The notes below the pieces were generated by a model. The model was not told the origin of the DNA and did no database searches. It saw only the letters and a list, made by a program, of their open reading frames with translations. A program made the position numbers and the translations under genes. A DNA stretch of 64,000 nt from Parvibaculum sp040216885 (GTDB lineage: Bacteria > Pseudomonadota > Alphaproteobacteria > Parvibaculales > Parvibaculaceae), in the NCBI GenBank assembly GCA_040216885.1, contig JAVJOG010000023.1, forward strand, positions 1 through 64,000, in the 5' to 3' direction. Shown piece by piece: positions 25,408-33,469 of the stretch (position 1 is the stretch's first letter; the number at the start of each line of letters is the position of its first letter).

Positions 25408-25778
25408 TCGCGCACCGCGCCTTCATGCCGCGCCATGATCGGCCGTAGGCGCGCCACGATGGTGGGATCGCCGACAATCCGGATATGTCCCTGCCGGAAC
25501 GCGACATTCTGGTCGATGTGGCGCTGGAAGATGTTGAGATTGAGCACCGGATCGATATGGATCGTGCAATCGGCCGGCACGTCGCGCCGATGCACCTCGT
25601 TGGGGGTCTTCGTGCCGTCGATCACCAGCACATCGGCGCCGGGATGCACGAATTTCAGCGTCGCGCCGAGCGACATACCGCCGGTCAGTGCCGCCTTGAG
25701 CAGCGCCTCGATTTCGTCGACCGCCTGGGCGGCGGCTTGTGCCATCCGTCCGGCGGAGGCTTTTTCCGTCTGGGCCAT
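25404..25778 (-). CDS. SCP2 sterol-binding-domain protein
   Basis: About 124 residues from MAQTEKAS; the frame extends to 25808, but ATG 25778 is preceded by a GGGA site and fits family length better. The sequence GATLKFVHPGADVLVIDGT, CTIHIDPVLNLNIFQRHID and VAFRQGHIRIVGDPTIVARL follows the SCP2/alkyl-sulfatase C-terminal lipid-binding fold. Such proteins hold a hydrophobic ligand or present it to a partner. Co-translation with an acylglycerol/lysophospholipid-type hydrolase suggests that the pair acts on the same lipid (inference). Confidence 0.75.
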   Translation of the reverse strand: MAQTEKASAGRMAQAAAQAVDEIEALLKAALTGGMSLGATLKFVHPGADVLVIDGTKTPNEVHRRDVPADCTIHIDPVLNLNIFQRHIDQNVAFRQGHIRIVGDPTIVARLRPIMARHEGAVRD

Positions 25779-25909
25779 CGCAATCCCGTCCCGCATTCTT
25801 TCGCGCATCCTATCATCGTCGCACGGCCTCTGCCCAACGGTGCTTTGGCGGGTCCGCCGATTTCCTTTAGGGTTTGCGGGCTTCGCGAAACGGGAGGGCT
25901 ACGGAACGC

Positions 25910-27466
25910 ATGAGCTGGGAAAAGGAAACGGACGAAATCAGGCGCCGCCGGACGCTGGCCAAACGCCAAGGCGGCACGGAAGCCGTCGCGCGCCAGCACG
26001 CGAAGGGCCGCCTGACGCTGCGCGAGCGCATCGCGGGCCTGGCCGACAAGGAGAGCTTTCGCGAACTCGGCGAAGGCGCCGGCGTGCCGCATTTCGACGC
26101 CGACGGAAACCTCATCGATTTCGAGCCGGCAAATTATGTGCTCGGCTTTGCGACGATGGGCGGCCGGCGCGTCGTCATCGGTGGCGAGGATTTCACGCTG
26201 AAGGGCGGCTCGCCGAACCCGGCGGGCCTGCGCAAAAGCGTCTATGCCGAGGAGCTGGCACTGACCTACAAGGTGCCGCTGATCCGCCTGCATGAGGGCG
26301 GCGGCGGCAGCGTGGCGGGTTCGGCCGGCAAGGGCAATGCGCGGCCGCTGGGTGAGCCGGTCTTCGCCAATCCGCGCTTTCGCTCGATCGCACAGGTGCT
26401 CGGCGAGGTGCCGGTGGCAAGCGCGGCGCTCGGCCCCGTGGCGGGTATGCCGGCAGCGCGTCTCGTCGCCTCGCATTTCTCCGTGATGGTCGAGAACGCG
26501 CAAGTGTTGATCGCCGGGCCGAAGGTCGTCTCCCGCGCGCTCAACGAGGACCTGACCAAGGAACAACTCGGAGGCCCGGACGTGCATGCGCGCTCGGGCG
26601 TGATCGACAATGTGGCAAAGACGGAAGAAGCAGCGCTCGCCGACATCGCGCGCTTCCTCTCCTACCTGCCGGACAATGTGTGGCAGCTGCCGCCGCGCAA
26701 CGACTGCGCGGATCCGCGCGACCGTACGGACGAAAGCCTGCTCTCCATCGTGCCAAAGGACCGCCGCAAGCCCTTCAACATGCGCAAGATCGTCAAGGCG
26801 GTAATGGACGAGGGCAGTTTCTTCGAGATGACGAAGCGCTACGGCCCGTCGCTGATCACGGGGCTGGCGCGCCTCAACGGCGTGAGTTGCGGCGTCATTG
26901 CCAATGATTGCGCCTTCTATGCAGGCGCGATGACGGCCGCGGCGGCGCAGAAGCTTCGCCGCTTCGCCGATATGTGCAACACCTTTCACCTGCCGATCGT
27001 CTCCTTCGTCGACGAACCGGGCTTCATGATCGGTTCGGCATCGGAAAAGGCGGCGACCATCCGCCACGGCGCGTCGGCGATCGCCGCGGTGATGCAGAGC
27101 CGCGTGCCCTGGGCGAGCATCATCGTGCACAAGGTCTTCGGCGTGGCGGGCGCCGCGCATTTCGGTCCCGACGGCTTCGTGTTGTCGTGGCCGAGCGCGG
27201 CGACGGGCGCGCTGCCCGTCGAAGGCGGTGTGGCGGTTGCCTTCGCGCGGCAGATCGCTGAGGCCACGGACCCCGAAGCCTTGCGCGCCGAGCTGGAAGA
27301 AAAACTCGCCGCCGGACAATCGCCCTTCCCGCGCGCCGAGGGTTTTTCGGTGCATGAGCTGATCGACCCGCGCGAAACACGGGCAAGGCTTTGCGACTGG
27401 CTCGATTGGGTGGAGCCGCGCCGCGCGCTGGCGCTCGGTCCCCACATGACGACAATGCGCCCCTGA
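25910..27466 (+). CDS. acyl-CoA carboxylase carboxyltransferase (beta) subunit
   Basis: A 518-residue carboxyltransferase of the propionyl/methylcrotonyl-CoA type. The N-terminal half contains KGRLTLRERIAGLAD and FATMGGRRVVIGGEDFTLKGGS, then the oxyanion-forming LHEGGGGSVAGS. The C-terminal half has FVDEPGFMIGSASEKAATIRHGAS and WPSAATGALPVEGGVAVAF, which bind biotin. It transfers CO2 from carboxybiotin to an acyl-CoA. No biotin-carboxylase/BCCP alpha subunit is in the window, so the substrate is open (propionyl-, geranyl- or methylcrotonyl-CoA). ATG 25910 has GGAGGG upstream. It ends just before a strong terminator. Confidence 0.88.
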   Translation: MSWEKETDEIRRRRTLAKRQGGTEAVARQHAKGRLTLRERIAGLADKESFRELGEGAGVPHFDADGNLIDFEPANYVLGFATMGGRRVVIGGEDFTLKGGSPNPAGLRKSVYAEELALTYKVPLIRLHEGGGGSVAGSAGKGNARPLGEPVFANPRFRSIAQVLGEVPVASAALGPVAGMPAARLVASHFSVMVENAQVLIAGPKVVSRALNEDLTKEQLGGPDVHARSGVIDNVAKTEEAALADIARFLSYLPDNVWQLPPRNDCADPRDRTDESLLSIVPKDRRKPFNMRKIVKAVMDEGSFFEMTKRYGPSLITGLARLNGVSCGVIANDCAFYAGAMTAAAAQKLRRFADMCNTFHLPIVSFVDEPGFMIGSASEKAATIRHGASAIAAVMQSRVPWASIIVHKVFGVAGAAHFGPDGFVLSWPSAATGALPVEGGVAVAFARQIAEATDPEALRAELEEKLAAGQSPFPRAEGFSVHELIDPRETRARLCDWLDWVEPRRALALGPHMTTMRP

Positions 27467-27480
27467 CAGAAATACGTAAA

Positions 27481-27506
27481 AAAGGCCCCGGTGACGGGGC
27501 CTTTTT
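27481..27506 (+). terminator. rho-independent terminator after the acyl-CoA carboxylase gene
   Basis: A stem AAGGCCCCG/CGGGGCCTT with a GTGA loop is followed by a T-run to 27506. An A-run at 27476-27482 makes it usable from the minus strand too, where it would end the His-rich protein transcript. Confidence 0.9.
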
Positions 27507-27525
27507 TCTTGTCGCCGTTCCGCGG

Positions 27526-27945
27526 TCAATACGTCGAGAACAGGATCGCGCCGGTGATGGCGCTGATGCCGAGCCAGAGCGCCACATTGTTCCGGTCGCG
27601 CGCCCGCACGTGATAGTAATCGCCGTAACGCGGGTGGGCGTGGTAGTACGCCGGCGGGCCGAACGAGTGGTAGCGATACCTCTGCACGACATGCGGCCGC
27701 CAGTGAGACCACGGCCTGTAGTTGCGGTGATAGACGACCTTGGGCGGCCGGTGATGATACGCTTGACCGTGACCGCGATGATGGCCGCCATGATAGCCGT
27801 GGTGGTTCTTGTGACCGACAAGCTGCAACGTCGCGTCGCCCTGAACGGCGAGCGAGGCCGGCAATGTGACCGCCGCCTGCGCAACGGCCGGCGCGCCGAA
27901 ACCGAGCGCGACGGCAAAACCGGCAAGAGCGAGAGTTTTTCTCAT
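27526..27945 (-). CDS. secreted His/Tyr-rich protein of unknown function
   Basis: A 139-residue protein. ATG 27945 has AAGGAG just upstream; a longer frame to 27987 lacks one. A signal peptide covers about residues 1-25 (ending VAQAA). The mature part has a His-dense block (HHGYHGGHHRGHGQAYHH) followed by a Tyr/Arg/His-rich zone. It ends in a hydrophobic C-terminal stretch (NNVALWLGISAITGAILFS). Related small proteins in Rhizobiales are annotated as RcnB-like or hypothetical. The His clusters could bind Ni, Zn or Cu in the periplasm, but nothing in the sequence proves it. Confidence 0.65.
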   Translation of the reverse strand: MRKTLALAGFAVALGFGAPAVAQAAVTLPASLAVQGDATLQLVGHKNHHGYHGGHHRGHGQAYHHRPPKVVYHRNYRPWSHWRPHVVQRYRYHSFGPPAYYHAHPRYGDYYHVRARDRNNVALWLGISAITGAILFSTY

Positions 27946-28068
27946 CTCCTTGTCCTTCCATAATCCGTTCGTACCCCGCATGCGCACAAGGATGAACGTG
28001 TCTGGCTGAACGGCAGATGAACGGCCGCGCCCAAGGCTTTCTGCGGAAAATTTGCAGTGTGAGTAGGT

Positions 28069-28929
28069 TTAACCACCGAGAAAGAGACGGCCGACATCCG
28101 GATTTTCGAGAAGCTGCGCGCCCTCGCCTGCCAGCGCGACGCGGCCGGCAACCAGCACATAGCCGATGTCGGAAAAGTCGAGGCCGCGCCGGGCGTTCTG
28201 CTCGACCATGATGATGGTCTTTCTCTGCTCGCGCTGCAGCTCGCCGAGAATCTCGAACACCATGTCGATCATGCGCGGTTCGAGACCGATGGACGGCTCA
28301 TCGACCAGCAGCACCTGCGGATCCATGATCAGCGCGCGGCTGATTTCGAGCAGCCGCCGCTCGCCGCCCGACAACACACCCGCCCGCTCGTTGCGGCGTC
28401 TGGCGAGACGGTCGTAATGCGAAAATACGCGCTCCGCCGCCGCTTGCGCCTTCGCGCGATCGGCCAGCAGATAGCCGCCCATCAACAGGTTTTCCTCGAC
28501 CGTCATGTCGGGAAAGACTGAATTGTCCTGCAGGATATAGGCGATGCCGGCATCCTTGAGCTTTTCGCTCGGCGACAGCTTCGTGACATCGCGTGCAGCG
28601 GCGGCGACGCGGCCGGCGGTGATTTTCGTGAAGCCGAAAATCGAATGCAGCACGGTCGACTTACCGGCGCCGTTGGGCCCGACGAGACAAAGGCTCTGAC
28701 CCTTGCCGACAGCAAGGTCGATGCCGTGCAGGATTTCCATGGCGCCGTAGCCGGCGTGAAGGCCGTCGAGTGTCAGCAGCGGTTCGCCCGCGACCAGCGA
28801 CAGGATTTCCGCGCGCGGTACCGCGCGCGCCAACGCTTCGGCCTCGCGCGCGACATCGCCAACCGAGAGCACCGTATCGACGCCGCCCTGCCCGTAGCCG
28901 CCCGCGAGGTTGTCGCCGTTCTCGGCCAT
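28069..28929 (-). CDS. livF: Liv-type ABC transporter ATP-binding protein (LivF-like)
   Basis: An ABC ATPase of about 286 residues. Walker A GPNGAGKST is at about residues 83-91, the signature LSGGERR and the Walker B LLVDEPSIGLEP follow, and the H-loop region VEQNARR is near the end. The first 50 residues (a stretch with AGGYGQGGVDTVLSVGDV) are an extension not found in typical LivF of about 235 residues. The ATG overlaps the livG stop (TGATG), and GTG 28932 is an alternative. It energises uptake of branched-chain amino acids, other hydrophobic amino acids or amides together with the four genes upstream. Confidence 0.9.
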   Translation of the reverse strand: MAENGDNLAGGYGQGGVDTVLSVGDVAREAEALARAVPRAEILSLVAGEPLLTLDGLHAGYGAMEILHGIDLAVGKGQSLCLVGPNGAGKSTVLHSIFGFTKITAGRVAAAARDVTKLSPSEKLKDAGIAYILQDNSVFPDMTVEENLLMGGYLLADRAKAQAAAERVFSHYDRLARRRNERAGVLSGGERRLLEISRALIMDPQVLLVDEPSIGLEPRMIDMVFEILGELQREQRKTIIMVEQNARRGLDFSDIGYVLVAGRVALAGEGAQLLENPDVGRLFLGG

Positions 28930-29672
28930 CACGCCACCCCGAGATAGGCGTCAAGCACACGGGCATCGTCGCGGATGTCGTCCGGCGTGCCTTCCGCCAG
29001 CACCTCGCCATGCGCAAGGCAGGTGATGCGGTGCGCGAGGTTCATGATGACGCGCATATTGTGTTCGATGACGAGCAGCGTGACGCCAAGCTCGGCATTG
29101 GCGCGGCGCAGGCGGTCGATCAGCCCGTTGATCAGCGTCGGGTTGATGCCGGCGGTCGGCTCGTCGAGCAGCAGCAGTTTCGGTTCGTTCATCAGCGCCA
29201 TCGCGAACTCGAGCAGCTTCTGCTGGCCGAAGCTGAGGCGTCCGCCGCGCTCGTCGCGCTTTTCGTGGAGACCGACGAATGCCAGAAGATCGTTGGCGCG
29301 AACCCGCGTCGCCGCCGGCACGGGCTTCAACAGCGATAACAACCCGCCATGCGCCTCGCGGGCGCTGATCGCCATGTTCTCGGCGCAGGTCATCTCGCCA
29401 TAGATGCGCGTCTGCTGCCAGGTACGCAACAACCCGAGCCGCGCAATGGGCGCGGCTCGGAGATGCAAAATCGGCCGGCCCTCGAAATAGACCTCGCCGC
29501 CATCGACCGGCAGCGTTCCGGTGATGCAACCGAAGAGTGTTGTCTTGCCGGAACCGTTGGGACCGATCAGCCCGGCGATCTCGCCTTGCCGCACCGTCAG
29601 CGAAATGCGGTTATTGGCGACGACGCCGCCGAAGCGTTTCGTGACCTCGCGCACTTCGAGCATCGCGCTCAT
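28929..29672 (-). CDS. livG: Liv-type ABC transporter ATP-binding protein (LivG-like)
   Basis: A 247-residue ABC ATPase. Walker A GPNGSGKTT is at about residues 37-45, RLSFGQQKLLEFAMAL is the signature region (LSFGQQ in place of LSGGQ, usual for LivG), LLLLDEPTAGINP is the Walker B, and LLVIEHNMRVIMNLAHRITCLAHGEVLAEG completes the H-loop and D-loop. ATG 29672 overlaps the livM stop by 4 nt. The same frame stays open further upstream within livM, but that part has no start or protein character. Confidence 0.92.
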   Translation of the reverse strand: MSAMLEVREVTKRFGGVVANNRISLTVRQGEIAGLIGPNGSGKTTLFGCITGTLPVDGGEVYFEGRPILHLRAAPIARLGLLRTWQQTRIYGEMTCAENMAISAREAHGGLLSLLKPVPAATRVRANDLLAFVGLHEKRDERGGRLSFGQQKLLEFAMALMNEPKLLLLDEPTAGINPTLINGLIDRLRRANAELGVTLLVIEHNMRVIMNLAHRITCLAHGEVLAEGTPDDIRDDARVLDAYLGVA

Positions 29673-30625
29673 GGGGCAGCCCCCTCGCGCGCCGCGCGGC
29701 GCTCGGCGATCCAGCCCATGATGCCTTGCGGGAAAAATACGACGATGACGACAATGAGGAGGCCAAGCGCGACGCGCTGCCAGCCGAGCAGATAGGTCCA
29801 GAAAAGTTCCTGCGTCACATGGAAAACGATGGCGCCGAGGACCGGCCCCCAGAGCGTGCCCTTGCCGCCGAGAATTGCCATCAGCACCATCCAGACGCCG
29901 AAGGTAGCACCGGCGAAGGCAACATCGCGCGGATCGATGAAGCCGATCATGTTGGCCGCGAGCCCGCCCGAGATCGCGAGGAAGAAGGCGACGATGCACC
30001 AGGCGAAAACCTTGATCTGCGTGGTACGCAGGCCCATCGCGTCGGCCTTGTCGTGATCGTCGCGAATGGCGTTGAGCGCGAGGCCGAAGCGCGTACCGTA
30101 GAGCCAGCGCAGGCTCAGGAAACAAACGATGGAGACGGCGAACAGCGAGAAGCAGAAAAAGAACTCGCGTTGCCCGAGCGCCCCGGGATAGAGCGGCAGC
30201 GCCATGCCGGAACCGGCGCCGACATAATCCCAGCCGGCCGCGATCTCTGCCGCCGCGATGCCAAGGCCGAGCGTACCGATCGCGAAATAGTGCCCGCGTA
30301 TGCCGAGCAGCGCCGCGCCGAACAGAAGCGCCGCCGCGACCGCCAGCACCGCGCCAAGCGCGAGACCGAGCGCCAGCGCCTCGAAATAGGGAAGTCCCGC
30401 ATCGCGCTGCACGACGGCCGCCGCATAACAGCCGATACCGAAGAAGACGATGTTGCCGAAGGAATTGTAACCCATCCGTCCGCCCAGCATGTCCCATGTC
30501 AGCGCGAAGACGACCATCAGCCAGAGAAAGGAAAGCTGCGTGATGAGGCCGGGCGCGAGGAAGGGCAACACAACGCCAGCCACGGCGAGCGCGCCCATGA
30601 TGTGCCAGTCGGAGAGGCGGTTCAT
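29669..30625 (-). CDS. livM: Liv-type ABC transporter permease (LivM-like)
   Basis: A 318-residue membrane permease with about nine hydrophobic segments. The family EAA-like loop is LNAIRDDHDKADAMGLRTTQIKVFAWCIVAFFLAISGGLAANMIGF, then LGGKGTLWGPVLGAIVFHV, typical of LivM. It forms the inner-membrane channel with LivH. ATGA junctions with livH upstream and livG downstream mark one operon. Confidence 0.92.
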   Translation of the reverse strand: MNRLSDWHIMGALAVAGVVLPFLAPGLITQLSFLWLMVVFALTWDMLGGRMGYNSFGNIVFFGIGCYAAAVVQRDAGLPYFEALALGLALGAVLAVAAALLFGAALLGIRGHYFAIGTLGLGIAAAEIAAGWDYVGAGSGMALPLYPGALGQREFFFCFSLFAVSIVCFLSLRWLYGTRFGLALNAIRDDHDKADAMGLRTTQIKVFAWCIVAFFLAISGGLAANMIGFIDPRDVAFAGATFGVWMVLMAILGGKGTLWGPVLGAIVFHVTQELFWTYLLGWQRVALGLLIVVIVVFFPQGIMGWIAERRAAREGAAP

Positions 30626-31524
30626 TTGAGATGCTCCCGCCGCCGCGCGGCCTTGAGATGGCGCCAGACAAGGATCGAGACCATCAGCGCGAAGACGAAG
30701 GCGATCTGGAATTCGGTGCCGAGCACAAAGCCGGCGACGTTTTCAAGCGCGCCGAGACCGAGCCCGGCCGCAACCACCGCGCCGACATTGCCGACACCGG
30801 CAACGACCACGACCATGAAGGAACGCACCGTATAAGGCAGGCCCATATAGGGATGGATGGTCCAGGCCATGACGGCGAGACTGCCTGCCGCGCCGCACAG
30901 CGCCGCGTTGAGCGCGTAGGTTGCGGCATAGACGCGGCCCGTATCGATGCCGAGGATGCGCGCCGCGCGCGGGTTCTGCGCCGTGGCGCGGATCGCCTGC
31001 CCGAGCCGCGCGTGGCGGAGGAAAAACCAGAGCGAGGCGCCGGCGACAAGCGCCAGCATGAAGGCGATAAGCTTGACCCAGGCAACCGTCACCATGCCGT
31101 CGAGAAAATAGACCGAGCCCAGACCGGCATCGACCGAACGCACATCGGCGCCGAAGGAGAGATTGGCAAGCTGCTGGATCAGGATGGCGAGGCCGAAAGT
31201 CGCGAGGATCGAAATGAAGATGTCCTTGTCGACGACGCGAAAGACGATGGCGCGGTAGAGCACCCAGCCGACACCGAACATGACGAGCGCCGATGCCGGC
31301 ACGCCGAGAAGCGGCGGCATGCCCCATTGCACCAGCAGGAAGGTCACATAACCGCCGAGCACCACAAGCTCGCCCTGCACCACGTTGACGATGTTGAGCA
31401 CGCCCCAGACCAGCGCCATGCCGTAAGCCGCCAGCGCGAAGATCGCGCCGATCAGCAGCCCGTTGACGACGACATCGACGGCGAGCGGCGGGAACTGGAC
31501 GAGAAGAAGGAGATTGTCGAGCAC
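30622..31524 (-). CDS. livH: Liv-type ABC transporter permease (LivH-like)
   Basis: A 300-residue permease starting at GTG 31524. Early segments read LLIGAIFALAAYGMALVWGVLNIVNVVQGELVVLGGYVTF, the usual LivH N-terminus. The coupling loop is AIRATAQNPRAARILGIDTGRVYAATYALNAALCGAAGSL. Stop and start overlap with livM. It partners LivM to form the transmembrane pore of the uptake system. Confidence 0.92.
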   Translation of the reverse strand: MLDNLLLLVQFPPLAVDVVVNGLLIGAIFALAAYGMALVWGVLNIVNVVQGELVVLGGYVTFLLVQWGMPPLLGVPASALVMFGVGWVLYRAIVFRVVDKDIFISILATFGLAILIQQLANLSFGADVRSVDAGLGSVYFLDGMVTVAWVKLIAFMLALVAGASLWFFLRHARLGQAIRATAQNPRAARILGIDTGRVYAATYALNAALCGAAGSLAVMAWTIHPYMGLPYTVRSFMVVVVAGVGNVGAVVAAGLGLGALENVAGFVLGTEFQIAFVFALMVSILVWRHLKAARRREHLK

Positions 31525-31542
31525 GAGACTGCTTTCTTTCGT

Positions 31543-32754
31543 TCAGCGCTCGCCCCAGGGCGGCGTCGGCCAACGAATTTTCGCCTCGGCGAACTCTTCG
31601 GGATAGACGACGACATATTTGCCGTCCTGAACCTGGAAGAGCACGGTCGGCTTGGCGATGTTCTTGCCGGTCTCGTCGAACTCGATCCGGCCGTAGAACG
31701 TCATCATCCGCGTTTCGGCAAGCGCGTCGCGCACATCTTCCGGCGAGAGCGACTTCGCCCGTTCGAAAGCATCGGCATAGACCTGCACCGCGGCGCTCGA
31801 CTCGGCCGCCTGATAGGGCGCGGCCTCACCATAGGTTTCCTCGTAGAGCCGCGCATAATCCGACGCGCTGCCGAAAAGATCGTCTTCATAGGTCAGGGTC
31901 GAGGCCCATTGAGCGGCGCAAAGCGCATATTCGGCCGCCGGTCCGAAGTTTTCGGCAATGCGCGCCGAATCGCAATGCGTCAGCGCCAGCATCGGCAGGT
32001 TGACTCGCTGATCGGCAAGCTGGCGGATGGCAAGCGAGGCGCCCTTGTCGTGGCCGGAAATCAGCATCAGGTCGGGCCGCAGCGCCCGCACCTTCGACAG
32101 CGTCGCCGACATGTCGTTGAGCTCCGGCGGCAGCTTGTCGTCGACCACCACCTTCATGCCGTGCCGCTTCATGTCGGCCAGAACGCCGTCGCGCACATCC
32201 TGCGAGAAGGGATCGTTCTCGAAGGCCATCGCGACGCGCAGCTTCGACGGGTCATCCGAAAGCCGCGCCGCGATGTCGACAGCGCCGCGCAGATATTCGT
32301 CGGTGGTCGAAAGCACCGCGAAGAGGTAGCGGTAGCCCTTGCGGAAGAGAGAGATGGCCGCGCCGTTGGCCTCGACCATCGGTACGCCGTATTTCTCGGT
32401 CACCGGTGCGATGGCTTCGGTGAGGCCCGACGAATAGGGCCCGAGCACATATTGCACCTTGTCCTGCTGGATCAGCCGCTCGACAAGCTGCGCCCCGCGC
32501 GCCGGCGTGGACTCATCGTCGTAGTAGATGATTTGCAGGAGATAGGGCTTGCCCGCCACCGTGACGCCGCCCGCCTCGTTGATCTTCTGGACGGCAAGGT
32601 CGTAGCCCTTGCGGGTAAAGGCGCCATTGGAGGAATATTTACCCGTAAGCGAGACGGCGGCCCCGAGGCGGACAACGCCGGGCTCTTCGGCCGCCGCAGG
32701 GCCCATGAGCAGCGCCAGCCCCAGAAAAATCCCGGAAAACAGCCCCTTCCGCAT
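31543..32754 (-). CDS. livK: periplasmic amino-acid/amide-binding protein of the Liv ABC system
   Basis: A 403-residue secreted binding protein. The signal peptide covers about residues 1-22 (GLALLMGPAAA). Type-I periplasmic-binding folds are evident: VVRLGAAVSLTGKYSSNGAF at the mature start, QLVERLIQQDKVQYVLGPYSSG, and PVTEKYGVPMVEANGAA. It resembles the amide/urea/hydrophobic-amino-acid subgroup rather than classical LivJ/LivK. It is the first gene of the five-gene operon (binding protein, LivH, LivM, LivG, LivF) and is separated from livH by 18 bp. Ligand unknown. Confidence 0.88.
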   Translation of the reverse strand: MRKGLFSGIFLGLALLMGPAAAEEPGVVRLGAAVSLTGKYSSNGAFTRKGYDLAVQKINEAGGVTVAGKPYLLQIIYYDDESTPARGAQLVERLIQQDKVQYVLGPYSSGLTEAIAPVTEKYGVPMVEANGAAISLFRKGYRYLFAVLSTTDEYLRGAVDIAARLSDDPSKLRVAMAFENDPFSQDVRDGVLADMKRHGMKVVVDDKLPPELNDMSATLSKVRALRPDLMLISGHDKGASLAIRQLADQRVNLPMLALTHCDSARIAENFGPAAEYALCAAQWASTLTYEDDLFGSASDYARLYEETYGEAAPYQAAESSAAVQVYADAFERAKSLSPEDVRDALAETRMMTFYGRIEFDETGKNIAKPTVLFQVQDGKYVVVYPEEFAEAKIRWPTPPWGER

Positions 32755-32942
32755 CGCCTTCTCCCCGCGCCAATCGAACCCGGACCCTTATACCCGTCTT
32801 GACGCCCGCATGTGAAATTCCCAGATAAACGATGCCGGACGCCGCGGATCGCGGGCCCGGCGGAGAGAGCGGCCACCGGCCATGATGGCGGCGGCAGAGC
32901 GTTCTCCCCCGTCGACAACATCGCTTGAATGAGGATGTAACC

Positions 32943-33410
32943 ATGCGCAGCTTTGACTTTTCTCCGCTTTACCGCTCGACCGTCGGCTTCGACCAGCTTC
33001 AGTCGCTGCTCGATTCGGTGACCCGCGACGCGAGCCAGCCGAGCTATCCCCCCTACAACATCGAACGCACCGGCGAACACGAGTACCGCATCACCATGGC
33101 GGTGGCAGGCTTCGCCGAGAGCGATCTGTCGCTTGAGGTGAAACAGAACGTGCTGACCATCGCCGGCAAGCGGGCCGAACCGGAAGAGGCGAGCTACCTC
33201 TATCAGGGCATCGCCGGCCGCAGCTTCGAGCGCCGCTTCCAGCTCGCCGATCATGTCGAGGTGAAAGGCGCCCATCTCGAAAACGGCTTGCTGCATGTCG
33301 ATCTCGTGCGCCGCGTGCCCGAGGAACTGAAGCCCCGCAAGATCGAGATTTCGGCCGCGCCCGCAGGCCGCAAGACGATCGAGGGCAACTTGGCGGCGGC
33401 CGCCGACTAA
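32943..33410 (+). CDS. small heat-shock protein, Hsp20/IbpA family
   Basis: A 155-residue small heat-shock protein. The N-terminus reads MRSFDFSPLYRSTVGFDQL, and the alpha-crystallin domain spans about residues 35-130 (NIERTGEHEYRITMAVAGF, NVLTIAGKRA, RSFERRFQLADHVEVKGAHL, GLLHVDLVRRVP). It binds unfolding proteins as an ATP-independent holdase. ATG 32943 has GAGG 8 nt upstream; a TTG start at 32925 covers the ribosome site and was rejected. CTTGAA at 32924 resembles a heat-shock -35 but lies too close to the start to be functional. Confidence 0.92.
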   Translation: MRSFDFSPLYRSTVGFDQLQSLLDSVTRDASQPSYPPYNIERTGEHEYRITMAVAGFAESDLSLEVKQNVLTIAGKRAEPEEASYLYQGIAGRSFERRFQLADHVEVKGAHLENGLLHVDLVRRVPEELKPRKIEISAAPAGRKTIEGNLAAAAD

Positions 33411-33434
33411 GCCGGCGCCGATACACGAACGCGA

Positions 33435-33463
33435 GGGACGCCCCGAAAGGGCGTCCCTTTTTT
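33435..33463 (+). terminator. rho-independent terminator after hsp20
   Basis: A 9-bp stem GGGACGCCC/GGGCGTCCC with a CGAAA loop, then six Ts. It sits between the convergent hsp20 and Pat-like genes, 7 bp before the stop codon of the latter. Confidence 0.9.
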
Positions 33464-33469
33464 GCCGGA

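Noticed and set aside
29673..30671. Upstream extension of the livG frame over livM
   Set aside because: Low-quality Arg/Ala-rich translation opposite the clear LivM permease; livG starts at 29672.
32815..32942. ROSE-type RNA thermometer before hsp20
   Set aside because: I looked for a stem hiding the GAGG site with a UUGCU-like strand but found no convincing pairing.
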